64,000 nucleotides of DNA from Shewanella xiamenensis (GTDB taxonomy: Bacteria > Pseudomonadota > Gammaproteobacteria > Enterobacterales > Shewanellaceae), in the NCBI RefSeq assembly GCF_014647135.1, contig NZ_BMOP01000010.1, forward strand, positions 81,178 through 145,177. Direction: 5' to 3'. Both the position numbers and the translations under genes were made by a program. Below the pieces are notes generated by a model, which saw nothing but the letters and a program-made list of their open reading frames with translations, did not search any database and was not told the origin of the DNA. This document shows, in pieces, positions 27,643-36,369 of the stretch; within the stretch, counting starts at the first letter, position 1, and each line of letters begins with the position of its first letter.

Positions 27643-27648
27643 TAAGAT
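27643..27648 (+). promoter_or_regulatory. -10 element of Csr RNA 2
   Basis: TAAGAT followed by TCATTTG, closely matching the TAGAAT/TTATTTG arrangement of the first RNA. The predicted start is the G at 27655. The -35 is weak. Confidence 0.65.
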
Positions 27649-27654
27649 TCATTT

Positions 27655-28079
27655 GCAGAGGGAGCGAGAGACAACAGGATGTTAGCGGTCAGGATGGCCG
27701 GACAGTGTTTAACGGATTAACACTCACGGAATGGTAAGGAAAGACTTTCAGGATGAAAGCGTTACGAACCACGGAAGGATAGACTATCACGGATAGATAG
27801 CCTAGTTGCACAGGATTGCGATGGCACAAGGAGTGCAGCAGAAAGGAAGCAACTTAACCTATTTCATGGATGATGCTGGAACCGCTCAGGAAAGAGCAAG
27901 CTTGGTAAAAGGAACGCCAAGAAATAGGGATGTACTTGAGTACAGGGAGATATCAAGGATTGAACAGGGATGATGCAGGATGCAAGTTGACGCATGGATG
28001 GTGCAGGGAGCACGAAAATAGCGGGATAGCTTAACAAAGAACAGAAGGGCGTGATCTTAGGATCACGCCCTTTCTTTTT
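27655..28079 (+). ncRNA. csrB: CsrB/RsmZ-type CsrA-sequestering small RNA 2
   Basis: This roughly 425-nt RNA has about 26 GGA motifs (CAGGAT, AAGGAA, CGGAT and similar). It begins GCAGAGGGAGCGAGAGACAA, close to the 5' end of E. coli CsrB as I remember it. Examples of loop-borne motifs are CTTTCAGGATGAAAG (about 27745-27759) and the GCGATGGCACAAGGAGTGC region. The 3' module at about 27970-28040 repeats that of RNA 1. It ends at a strong terminator. Its role is to titrate CsrA, so that target mRNAs are released when the BarA/UvrY system is active; this is family knowledge, not shown by the sequence. Confidence 0.88.
28047..28079 (+). terminator. Rho-independent terminator of Csr RNA 2
   Basis: A 10-bp perfect stem GGGCGTGATC with a TTAG loop, followed by TTTCTTTTT. 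Confidence 0.92.
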
Positions 28080-28180
28080 GGTATTCATACAGATGATGCA
28101 GATGTTGAGCCGCGCTATGGCTGAGTGTTATCAATATGGCTTGGCGTTATCAATTCAGCTCAAAGGTCAACGGCAGTGAC

Positions 28181-28567
28181 TTAATGACACTTGCCCGAGC
28201 TACAACTACTTTGGCTCCCACAGCCACCAAATTTACCTTTCGTCGTCGGTGCTTCTTGCCATTCGGGTTCTGGGAATATAGGCCATTCAATCTTTTGAAT
28301 TTTTTTACCTAGCATCCATATATGGCCACGATATTGATTTATACCATCTGTGCTGAACTCGAACAGATACTTTGCCTTCCAACAGATCCCGGTAGTGCCG
28401 CCAAGGCTAGGACGAGCGGTTTCCATTGCGATCGCCAATAGTTGTACTTTTTGTCTACAGCATTCTTTTTCAGCAAAAATACGGCTTAATTCTGCCATTT
28501 GACGAAGTTGCCAAAAGAAAGCGGCAACGACAATCAGCGCAATAATTAACAGAAGATCTGACATCAT
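28181..28567 (-). CDS. DUF3301 family membrane-anchored protein
   Basis: This 128-residue protein has one N-terminal membrane segment (residues 4-20), then a soluble domain with CCRQKVQLLAIAMETARPS and YLFEFSTDG, matching DUF3301. The tail is Gly/Ser/Cys rich (GGCGSQSSCSSGKCH) and could bind metal. Its start overlaps the stop of the DUF3549 gene (ATGA), so the two are co-translated; the second ATG at 28564 is also possible. Function is unknown. Confidence 0.78.
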   Translation of the reverse strand: MMSDLLLIIALIVVAAFFWQLRQMAELSRIFAEKECCRQKVQLLAIAMETARPSLGGTTGICWKAKYLFEFSTDGINQYRGHIWMLGKKIQKIEWPIFPEPEWQEAPTTKGKFGGCGSQSSCSSGKCH

Positions 28568-29577
28568 TTACTTGCAGCCTTAAACAAGCCACCAATGGCT
28601 TGTGATAGTTGAACACTACGATTGGGATTTCGTAATTCACGCAGTAAGTGATTGCGTAAATTAGGAATAGCCACAATATCAGCAAAGACCTGATTAAAAA
28701 AGGCTTGCGGCTGAAGTGCAAGTGCTTCTAAGTAAATACTGCGACTCAGCTCTTGCTTTAGTATCGACCAATTTCGACCTGCAATACTGATGAGGGCGTT
28801 TGCATCAAGCTGGTCTGTATGCTGTAAGTGGGCTAAGGCTTGTTGGCTTAATTCAGACTGTGATGCTAATGCTCGCATGTAATAGGATTGGTACTCATTA
28901 GGTGCCTTGATGAACTTACTAAAGATCTTCTCCGCAATAGCCTCAGTCAACTGTAGATGTTCGAGGCACTGGCATAGAGCGATTTGTACTTCAATGGCGG
29001 CATGGTCAAAACTGGCAAGGATATGTTGCTCATGATCTAATTCATTGAGACGGACACAAACATCGCTCAAACCTTGCAGGCCAATATGTTGCCATTCACT
29101 CGGAGCAATTTGGCCTGATAAGTATTGCATGGCAAATTCATATTGGATTGATGCCTTTAACCCTAATTGCTTACGCACTAAGGCGTTGAATAACGCTAGT
29201 TTCTCTTGGCTAGGTTTAAAACTAAATGGATTATTGGCGAGGCGATCCTGCTGTTCATCGGTTAATGGCTGAGTTGGATCTTGTCCCAGTGCCGTGAGTA
29301 CCATTTCAATAAATTGTGAACGGGGTGCAGGCGAGAGCAGGCCTTGCTCATCTAAAGGAAGCTTGAGGAACCAAATAAAATGCTGCTGGCTTTCATTCCA
29401 AAAAACAATGGCAAACTGTGCATGGCCTTGAATAGGGTAGGGATAAGGTGTGGCTAGAGATTCGATTTGATGGAAGGCCAACATATCGATGTGCTGTACC
29501 CTTCGACCCAGTTCATAGACTTGGAATTGGGTTTTGGCTGTCGTTAAAAATTGGCTAAGCGTAGTAATTTCAGTCAT
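28564..29577 (-). CDS. DUF3549 family protein
   Basis: This 337-residue cytoplasmic protein matches DUF3549. The N-terminal half has mixed strands (FAIVFWNESQQHFIWFLKLPLDEQG). The C-terminal half is alpha-helical and looks like HEAT-type repeats: successive helices around 175-330 with ALASQSELSQQALAHL and NPNRSVQLSQAIGGLF. Its function is unknown. It is paired with the DUF3301 gene by a 4-bp overlap, and divergent from the yqcC-truC-yqcA group. Confidence 0.8.
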   Translation of the reverse strand: MTEITTLSQFLTTAKTQFQVYELGRRVQHIDMLAFHQIESLATPYPYPIQGHAQFAIVFWNESQQHFIWFLKLPLDEQGLLSPAPRSQFIEMVLTALGQDPTQPLTDEQQDRLANNPFSFKPSQEKLALFNALVRKQLGLKASIQYEFAMQYLSGQIAPSEWQHIGLQGLSDVCVRLNELDHEQHILASFDHAAIEVQIALCQCLEHLQLTEAIAEKIFSKFIKAPNEYQSYYMRALASQSELSQQALAHLQHTDQLDANALISIAGRNWSILKQELSRSIYLEALALQPQAFFNQVFADIVAIPNLRNHLLRELRNPNRSVQLSQAIGGLFKAASK

Positions 29578-29724
29578 TTGGCTGCTATATCAATCAAAAA
29601 GGCTCAATAAATTGGCGACATTATAGGGGGAAGTTGTTCACGATGGTATGATTGCCACACTTTTATCGCCCCCTGTCGCTGAGCGTTATCTTCTAGTGAC
29701 AGCGAGCTAAAGGACGTTACATTG

Positions 29725-30045
29725 ATGCTTTACAGCCAAACTCAAATAAAATTAGCCCAAATTATTCACGAGCTCCAAGGTGTTGGACTTTGGTCGGCCA
29801 ATGCGCCAAGTGATAAAGCGATGGCCAGTACAGCGCCGTTTGCCTGCGATCATATGCCGTTTGAACAATGGCTGCAGTTTATCTTTATCCCGCGAATGCA
29901 AGTATTGATCGATGCTGGACAACCCTTGCCTAGCCAAATTGCCATTGCGCCTATGGCTGAACATGTGTGGTCTGAGCAGGCGACATTAGCACCCTTAATC
30001 GGTGTCTTAAATGAATTGGATATATTGTTAAATGAACCAAGATGA
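29725..30045 (+). CDS. yqcC: YqcC family protein
   Basis: This small helical protein (106 residues from the ATG at 29725) matches YqcC, a DUF446 protein of unknown function. Conserved parts are MPFEQWLQFIFIPRM and LPSQIAIAPMAEHVW. A TTG at 29722 is the alternative start, and AAAGGA lies 7-10 nt upstream. It overlaps truC by 14 bp. The order yqcC-truC-yqcA is also found in E. coli. Confidence 0.85.
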   Translation: MLYSQTQIKLAQIIHELQGVGLWSANAPSDKAMASTAPFACDHMPFEQWLQFIFIPRMQVLIDAGQPLPSQIAIAPMAEHVWSEQATLAPLIGVLNELDILLNEPR

Positions 30046-30868
30046 TATCTGGTTAGATATGCCAGAGAGTAAGCAATTGAATACCGATAGTGATGATGTA
30101 GAAGCCGCGCCTGAACTGCACATTTTATATCAAGATGAGCATCTCGTTGCTATCCACAAACCTGCGGGATTGCTGGTGCATCGCAGTTATTTGGCACGCC
30201 GTGAACGTTTTTTTGCGATGCAATTAACGCGTGATCTGGTGGGGTGTCATGTGTTTCCGGTACATCGTTTAGATAGGCCGACCTCTGGCGTGTTGTTATT
30301 TGCCAAAAATAGTGAAGTGGCTAACGCGCTTTGCGAACAATTTGCCGACCATAGTATCGAAAAACAGTACCTAGCGTTGGTGCGTGGCAATATGCACGAG
30401 AGTGGTGTATTGGATTATGCGCTCAAGGTTGAATTGGATGAAGTGGCGGATAAGTTCTCAAATCAAGATAAAGCAGCCCAAGAAGCGGTGACTCAATATG
30501 AACCGCTACTCAATGCTGAAATCCCCTATCCGTCAGGACGTTATGCAACGAGTCGATTTGCTTTAGTTAAACTGAGTCCTAAAACGGGGCGCAAGCATCA
30601 ACTAAGACGCCATATGGCGCACTTACGTCATCCGATTATTGGTGATACCACCCATGGTGATGGTAAGCAAAATGCATTTTTTAGAACCCATTTTGACATC
30701 AATCGACTATGGCTGATTGCGAAAAAATTAACCTTCACTCACCCGATAACCCATGAGCGCTTAAGCATTGAAACAGAGCTTGAGCCAGAATGGGAAACCG
30801 TTTTTGCTCGCCTTGGTTGGGATGACAGCGCATTATCTTCCACACCGAGCATATTGATTGCGGGTTAA
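30032..30868 (+). CDS. truC: tRNA pseudouridine(65) synthase TruC
   Basis: TruC converts uridine 65 to pseudouridine in certain tRNAs. The 278-residue protein has the RluA-family active-site motif HRLDRPTSG with the catalytic Asp81. It also has the YLALVRG and KTGRKHQLRRHMAHLRHPIIGD signatures. The N-terminal ~27 residues are an acidic extension before the catalytic fold starts at LHILYQDEHLVAIHKPAG. It starts inside the end of yqcC. Confidence 0.93.
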   Translation: MNQDDIWLDMPESKQLNTDSDDVEAAPELHILYQDEHLVAIHKPAGLLVHRSYLARRERFFAMQLTRDLVGCHVFPVHRLDRPTSGVLLFAKNSEVANALCEQFADHSIEKQYLALVRGNMHESGVLDYALKVELDEVADKFSNQDKAAQEAVTQYEPLLNAEIPYPSGRYATSRFALVKLSPKTGRKHQLRRHMAHLRHPIIGDTTHGDGKQNAFFRTHFDINRLWLIAKKLTFTHPITHERLSIETELEPEWETVFARLGWDDSALSSTPSILIAG

Positions 30869-31253
30869 GCTGAAATGTATTAGGTCGCCACGTGTTTATT
30901 TGCGTGACTAAGATAGTGTGGTCTGTTCACTTGCTGTTGGCCCTGATGTTAACAGCTTAGCTACTCGCTAGCTTTAGTTCTTGCATTAAGGTGACTAAGC
31001 TTGAAAATCCCGTGGTGGGCTTAAGTGGCGTTTGCAGGTTTTGCTGTGCGGCATGAAAGTAATGTTTACGTCTAATTTGAGTGCTTTTATGTTGGTGCTT
31101 GAGGTGTTTTTGCCTATTGCTCTGTCGCATCAGTTTAGTTCCTCATGCTCAATAACTTGATTTATAAAATTTTTACCTTGTCGCTTGCCCTAAAGCATAA
31201 CAATAAAGTAACTTCAGCTGAGTTGCGTTTACGCATGTGGGACGGAGTATATC
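30869..31253. other. Intergenic region between truC and yqcA
   Basis: 385 bp, AT-rich, with no supported gene or RNA and no clear terminator. The last part should carry the ribosome site (GGGACGGAG) and perhaps a promoter of yqcA. Confidence 0.6.
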
Positions 31254-31718
31254 ATGAAAAAAGTTAATCTGATCTTTGGCACTGTGTATGGTAGCGCACA
31301 ATTTACCGCCGAAACCTTAGAAAAAGCGCTGACAGAACTTGGTTATGAAGCCAGATTGTGGCAACCGAATGAAATTAGCCAATTTACACCACCACAAGAT
31401 GAGCTGTTAGTGGTTGTCACCTCAACCACCGGGCAGGGCGATTTACCCGATGATATCCAGCCCTGGTTTTATCATCTCCAAACAACAGCTCCCTATTTGC
31501 CAGAGCTGAAATACAGTGTTATTGCGCTGGGAGATTCAAGTTACGATACCTTTTGTGGTGCAGGCAAGTCAGTGGATGCATTGCTGAGTGAATTAGGCGC
31601 AAAAGCCGTTGTGGAGCGTCTCGATATTGACGCCTGTGAAACCATGGAACCTGAGGTCGAAGCGATAAAATGGCTGCAAAGCTGGAACCAAGTCGTCAAA
31701 TCCGAGCGCGCCGCTTAG
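31254..31718 (+). CDS. yqcA: MioC/YqcA-type flavodoxin
   Basis: This 154-residue flavodoxin-fold protein binds FMN. The phosphate loop is TVYGSAQFTA at residues 10-19. The two flavin loops are TSTTGQGDLPDD (about 58-69) and ALGDSSYDTFCGAG (about 91-104). It is a short-chain flavodoxin of the MioC/YqcA type and may serve as an electron carrier; the partner is unknown. GGGACGGAG precedes the ATG. The downstream PTS gene may start within it. Confidence 0.9.
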   Translation: MKKVNLIFGTVYGSAQFTAETLEKALTELGYEARLWQPNEISQFTPPQDELLVVVTSTTGQGDLPDDIQPWFYHLQTTAPYLPELKYSVIALGDSSYDTFCGAGKSVDALLSELGAKAVVERLDIDACETMEPEVEAIKWLQSWNQVVKSERAA

Positions 31719-33151
31719 GCCATTTGGTCACTCAGCAGTGGTTTAAATTTGCTCAGCGCTTAAGCCAAGCGCTGTTAATCCCTATTGCCATTTTACCCGC
31801 GGCTGGGGTTATGCTGGGGTTGACGGTAAGCCCAATCCCCTTTATGCCTGAAGTACTTAATGTATTAATGCTGGCTGTGGGTAAGCTGATCTTCGCGATT
31901 ATGCCGATTTTGTTTGCGGTGGCAGTGGCGATTGGTTTTTGTCGAGATCAAGGGATTGCTGCATTTACCGCTGTGTTTGGCTATGGGGTGTTGACAGCAA
32001 CCTTGGCTGCTTTAGCTGACCTATACCAATTGCCAACTCAGTCAGTTCTTGGCATGGATACCTTAGATACTGGGATTGCTGGCGGCATGCTGATTGGCGG
32101 CGTGACTTGCTTTGCGGTGCGTTGGAGCCAATATATTCGCCTGCCAGCGATTTTTTCCTTTTTCGAAGGGCGGCGTAGCGCCTCTTTATTGATCATTCCG
32201 TTGGCAATGGGGTTAGGTTATGTACTCGCCCATGTATGGCCATCAATCTCCTTATTGATTGAGCGAGTCTCTGATTGGGCTGTTTACCAAAAGCCTGCAA
32301 TTGCGTTTGGTGTTTATGGTGCGCTTGAGCGTTTACTCATTCCCTTAGGGCTACATCATATTTGGAATGCACCATTTTATTTAGAAGTTGGCCAATATCA
32401 GTTGCAGGACGCCGAAGTGGTACGCGGTGAAGTGGCGCGTTATTTAGCGGGTGATCCGCAAGCAGGGAATTTAGCGGGGGGCTACCTGATTAAAATGTGG
32501 GGATTACCAGCAGCGGCGCTGGCCATTTGGCGCTGCGCTGATGCCTCGGAGCGAAATCGTGTTGCGGGTATTATGCTTTCCGCTGCGGCAGCCAGTTGGT
32601 TGACGGGTGTGACTGAGCCAATTGAGTTTGCCTTTATGTTTGTGGCGCCGATCTTGTTTCTTATCCATGTCATGCTGGCGGGCTTGGCTTACTCTGTCTG
32701 CATTATGCTTGATATTCACCATAGTATTGTATTTTCCCACGGACTGGTTGACTTCACTTTGCTATTTTCCCTGTCCCGCAATACGGGATGGTTTGCAGTC
32801 TTGGGGCCGCTTACGGCGGTGATTTATTACATTTTGTTTAGGGGAAGTATTCTGGCATTTAATTTAAAAACGCCAGGGCGGCTTGAATCCTATGACGCTA
32901 ATCGCTCCAAAGAGAGCTTAAGAGCAATTATTGCGGCATTAGGTGGTCGCGATAACATCGTTGAACTCAATGCCTGTTTAACGCGATTACGTTTGAGTGT
33001 GCATAGCCCTGAGTTAGTTAATAAAGTTCGACTCAGTCAGCTAGGTGCAAAGGGAGTGATTGTGATGGGGAAAGGTGTGCAAGTGGTCTATGGCACTAAG
33101 GCTGAAACTCTGCGTAAAGTGTTGCAGCGTTATTTAGATACACGGCGTTAG
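31670..33151 (+). CDS. PTS EIIBC permease, glucose/N-acetylglucosamine family
   Basis: This membrane sugar-specific component of the phosphoenolpyruvate phosphotransferase system carries an EIIC domain with about ten membrane segments (residues ~35-405), including the TGVTEPIEFAFMF signature. It is followed by an EIIB domain with the phosphocysteine Cys436 in LNACLTRLRL. No EIIA domain is fused, so phosphate must come from a separate EIIA. The frame opens at ATG 31670 inside yqcA; the TTG at 31724 is a plausible alternative start just after the yqcA stop. The substrate is not fixed by the sequence. Confidence 0.85.
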   Translation: MAAKLEPSRQIRARRLGHLVTQQWFKFAQRLSQALLIPIAILPAAGVMLGLTVSPIPFMPEVLNVLMLAVGKLIFAIMPILFAVAVAIGFCRDQGIAAFTAVFGYGVLTATLAALADLYQLPTQSVLGMDTLDTGIAGGMLIGGVTCFAVRWSQYIRLPAIFSFFEGRRSASLLIIPLAMGLGYVLAHVWPSISLLIERVSDWAVYQKPAIAFGVYGALERLLIPLGLHHIWNAPFYLEVGQYQLQDAEVVRGEVARYLAGDPQAGNLAGGYLIKMWGLPAAALAIWRCADASERNRVAGIMLSAAAASWLTGVTEPIEFAFMFVAPILFLIHVMLAGLAYSVCIMLDIHHSIVFSHGLVDFTLLFSLSRNTGWFAVLGPLTAVIYYILFRGSILAFNLKTPGRLESYDANRSKESLRAIIAALGGRDNIVELNACLTRLRLSVHSPELVNKVRLSQLGAKGVIVMGKGVQVVYGTKAETLRKVLQRYLDTRR

Positions 33152-33307
33152 CATTGCAGCTTATTAAAATTAATCACTGATTTATTGTGTTTAATAAAGT
33201 TAACTCACAATAAATTCACTTTTTAACACAAAAAGTTAGCTTTTCATGCTGTATCAGCGAATTGGCTATGGCACACTCAAGTGAGGGACCATAGAGGAGA
33301 TCAGATT

Positions 33308-34180
33308 TTGCAGTCACAGCATGTAGTATCCAACGCACAACCCGCCTTAGCACGTAAAATCCTGATGACAGATTGCGCCGATGCCCAAGGGCTTATCGCC
33401 AAAATCACCAGTGTTTGCTTTAACCATCAGCTTAACATCATCAAAAACAGTGAATTTGTGGATAATGCGCAGGGACGATTTTTTATGCGCACTGAGCTTG
33501 AGGGGCACTTTAACAGCGAGCAATTATTGCAGGATCTGCGTCAAGTATTACCCGTTCCAAATCATATGACCTTAGTGAGTGCGGGTAAGAAACGCATTGT
33601 TATATTAGTCACTAAAGAAGCACATTGTCTCGGCGACCTCTTGATGAAAGCGTATTATGGCGGTTTAAATGTTGAGATTGCCGCCGTAGTGGGCAACCAC
33701 GATGTACTTAGAGAACTTGTTGAAAAGTTTGACATTCCTTTTCATCTCGTCAGTCATGAAGGACTCGACAGAATTCAACATGAGCAGGCGTTATTGGCCG
33801 CGGTGTCGCAATACGCGCCAGACTATCTGGTGCTTGCCAAGTATATGCGGGTGCTGACGCCGGATTTTGTTGCCGAATATCCAAACCGTATCATCAATAT
33901 CCATCACTCTTTCTTACCAGCCTTTATTGGTGCAGCTCCTTATCGCCAAGCCTGGGAACGTGGGGTGAAAATTATCGGTGCGACGGCGCATTTTGTGAAC
34001 AACTGCCTCGATGAAGGGCCGATTATCAAACAGGATGTGATCCCCGTTGATCATAGTTACAGCGCACTCGAAATGGCCAAAGCGGGGCGAGACGTTGAAA
34101 AAAGTGTTCTCAGCAAGGCGCTGCAATTAGTGTTAAATGAGCAAGTGGTGGTTTACGGCAATAAAACCATAGTGTTTTAG
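33308..34180 (+). CDS. purU: Formyltetrahydrofolate deformylase PurU
   Basis: PurU hydrolyses 10-formyl-tetrahydrofolate to formate and tetrahydrofolate, balancing one-carbon pools and feeding formate to PurT. The 290-residue protein has an N-terminal ACT domain (DCADAQGLIAKITSVC) and a C-terminal formyltransferase domain. The active-site region is INIHHSFLPAF, then GATAHFVNNCLDEGPII. I choose the TTG start at 33308, because AGGAG lies 8 nt upstream. The upstream in-frame GTG at 33281 has no such site. Confidence 0.92.
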   Translation: MQSQHVVSNAQPALARKILMTDCADAQGLIAKITSVCFNHQLNIIKNSEFVDNAQGRFFMRTELEGHFNSEQLLQDLRQVLPVPNHMTLVSAGKKRIVILVTKEAHCLGDLLMKAYYGGLNVEIAAVVGNHDVLRELVEKFDIPFHLVSHEGLDRIQHEQALLAAVSQYAPDYLVLAKYMRVLTPDFVAEYPNRIINIHHSFLPAFIGAAPYRQAWERGVKIIGATAHFVNNCLDEGPIIKQDVIPVDHSYSALEMAKAGRDVEKSVLSKALQLVLNEQVVVYGNKTIVF

Positions 34181-34369
34181 GGGGTAAAATTTGATTTGAG
34201 TATCCCCACATACTCCCGCGCATACCGTGATGGGGATCTTATGTTTCAGTTTTAGTCTGCGGCTTATATTCGCTTTGCTATCCTTATGTTTAATAGGATT
34301 TTTACTTTGTTTATGTCCTAATGAGTTTTTGAGTCTACATTCCTATTTTTAATCAAGGATGGAGGTTGG

Positions 34370-36298
34370 ATGTCAACAAATCGCGGTCTAATTGTCGGAA
34401 CGATGGATCTCCCCGATGGTTTGCATTTGTCTTGGGCACAACTCGATAAAGAGTTTCGTGTTCAGAAAATGAGCCAAGCCTTTTATGAGCGCTGTAACCG
34501 CTCAGCAGCGCAAATCATTAATAAACCTATTTGCCAGTTATTCAGTGCTTTTGATACTGATTTATGTGCAGATATTGAGCATCGTAGCGGTGGCTATATA
34601 GGCTTCCAGTTACAGGACAATAATGGCGCAAATGTGCATTTCGCTTTGCATGCAGTTCCTGAAAATGGATGGTACTTGATCTTATCTGAGATAAATTTTA
34701 AAGATCCCAAAATTAAAGAATTGCACGTAGATTATCGCCGTGTAATCCAAGCGAGCGATGTTTGGTTGCAGCATATTGAAGAAGTGATTAGGTCTTCACC
34801 TGAGGATGTTTTCCGGGTTGCGGTAGCCAAATCTGTCGCACTCAGCAGTAGTCGGTATGGGTTTATTCTTTTACATAACGAAAAATCGAAATTGCTTAGC
34901 TTGGCGGCCAGAACCCAATATCCTCAATCTAAGATTGACCTGCCAGAAATTGTCGAAGAAGAGACTCAAGCTCCTGAAACTGAAAGTCTTGTCTGGCTTG
35001 AATGCGCTCAAAACTTTAAGCCCATCATTAAAAATAGCCTAGGTAGGCCCGCGAATGCTCAGGGAGTATTCGATAAATTACTGCTTGAGGAACGCTATTT
35101 AGCGGTGCCCATTTTATTTCGAAATCGGTTGATGGGAATTATTTGCGTCGTTGGGCGAAGTGACCCCTACAGTCGTCAAGATGCCCGCTCATTGCTCACT
35201 TTTGCGAGTATTTTATGGCATTCGATTGAGCTTCCCCGCAGTTTGCGGGCAGTATCGCGGCAGTCCAAAATTATTAAGGCGCAAAAGGAGCAATTATCCC
35301 AATCGTTAACCCAGCTTATCAGCGCCATTTCCGAGGCATTAGAACTTAAGGATGCCTATACCGCGGGGCATCAAAAGTCGGTGGCCCAATTAAGCTATCT
35401 TATAGGTGAAAAGCTCGGGCTTGAGCCGCTGCGTTTAGAGGGGCTAAAAATTGGTGCACTGGTGCATGACATAGGAAAGCTTGCAATACCATCACAGATT
35501 TTGACTAAACCTTCAAAATTATCCAAAGAAGAATACGCCTTAATTCAAACTCATCCACAACATGGAGCGGAAATTGTAGAGGATGTCGAATTTCCCTGGC
35601 CGATTAAACAAATGATATTACAGCATCATGAGCGGCTTGATGGATCGGGTTATCCCTTGGGATTAAAGGACAAAGCGATTCTTTATGAGGCTAAAATTAT
35701 TGCCGTTGCCGATGTTGCTGATTCAATCCTATCACACCGACCCTATCGTCCTTCATTGGGATTGGCGAAGATGACAGAAGTGCTTCGGGCGGGTAAAGGG
35801 ACCTTATTTGATCCTGATATAGTTGAAACCTGTTTAGAGGTACTTATTAACCGTGAAATTAGTATTAGCGATCATATCGGTTCTGCCGCGCTAGACCCAG
35901 TAGTGACAGTCACTTTGGACCATGAGTTAGCCGACATTAAACGACTACTTGCTCACGCCCATGCTAAGGTGGCTGTTGTACAGGATGAAGAACATCACCT
36001 CATTGGCGTTATCACCCAAAGATTATTGGACTACTGGCTCAGCCCCCTCATTGGCAGTGCAGCCGAGCGAGAACAGGATAGGGCTTTTTTGCGTAAAAAA
36101 GCTCATCAAATCATGGAGCATTCTGTTCCTTTAATTAGTGATGTGGCGACTTCAGAAGATGCGCTGCAGCAACTTAATGAGTCTGACTCTGAGTTTTTGG
36201 TGGTTGTGAATAAGGCGCAACATGCAATAGGCGTAATCGGCTGGCGTGCAATAGCAATGGCGAATAAGTTACGCCAAGATGTCGAGCGTTTAATTTAA
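34370..36298 (+). CDS. PAS/GAF-HD-GYP-CBS protein, candidate cyclic-di-GMP phosphodiesterase
   Basis: This 642-residue cytoplasmic protein is built as a sensor-phosphodiesterase. An N-terminal PAS-like domain (about 10-110) and a GAF-like domain (about 145-290) precede an HD-GYP domain at about 318-500. The HD-GYP motifs are intact: HDIGK with His366/Asp367, HHERLDGSGYP with GYP at 427-429. This predicts hydrolysis of cyclic di-GMP. The C-terminus (about 505-640) looks like a pair of CBS modules (VAVVQDEEHHLIGVITQR and a second FLVVVNKAQHAIGVIGW), an uncommon addition. GGATGGAGG precedes the ATG. It ends at a strong terminator facing dapD. Confidence 0.88.
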   Translation: MSTNRGLIVGTMDLPDGLHLSWAQLDKEFRVQKMSQAFYERCNRSAAQIINKPICQLFSAFDTDLCADIEHRSGGYIGFQLQDNNGANVHFALHAVPENGWYLILSEINFKDPKIKELHVDYRRVIQASDVWLQHIEEVIRSSPEDVFRVAVAKSVALSSSRYGFILLHNEKSKLLSLAARTQYPQSKIDLPEIVEEETQAPETESLVWLECAQNFKPIIKNSLGRPANAQGVFDKLLLEERYLAVPILFRNRLMGIICVVGRSDPYSRQDARSLLTFASILWHSIELPRSLRAVSRQSKIIKAQKEQLSQSLTQLISAISEALELKDAYTAGHQKSVAQLSYLIGEKLGLEPLRLEGLKIGALVHDIGKLAIPSQILTKPSKLSKEEYALIQTHPQHGAEIVEDVEFPWPIKQMILQHHERLDGSGYPLGLKDKAILYEAKIIAVADVADSILSHRPYRPSLGLAKMTEVLRAGKGTLFDPDIVETCLEVLINREISISDHIGSAALDPVVTVTLDHELADIKRLLAHAHAKVAVVQDEEHHLIGVITQRLLDYWLSPLIGSAAEREQDRAFLRKKAHQIMEHSVPLISDVATSEDALQQLNESDSEFLVVVNKAQHAIGVIGWRAIAMANKLRQDVERLI

Positions 36299-36315
36299 CG
36301 GAACTCAGTAGATAA

Positions 36316-36344
36316 AAAATGCCAAGCAGGCTGCTTGGCATTTT
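36316..36344. terminator. Bidirectional terminator between HD-GYP gene and dapD
   Basis: A 14-bp perfect stem AAAATGCCAAGCAG around a 1-nt centre, with A- and T-runs on the two sides, between convergent genes. Confidence 0.88.
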
Positions 36345-36369
36345 GTTATCCCGCAATGTAGCGAAACGA

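Noticed and set aside
33181..33214. Inverted repeat TTTATTGTG/CACAATAAA before purU that looked like a CRP site or terminator
   Set aside because: The half-sites are too far apart for CRP, and there is no GC-rich stem or T-run; probably chance in AT-rich DNA.
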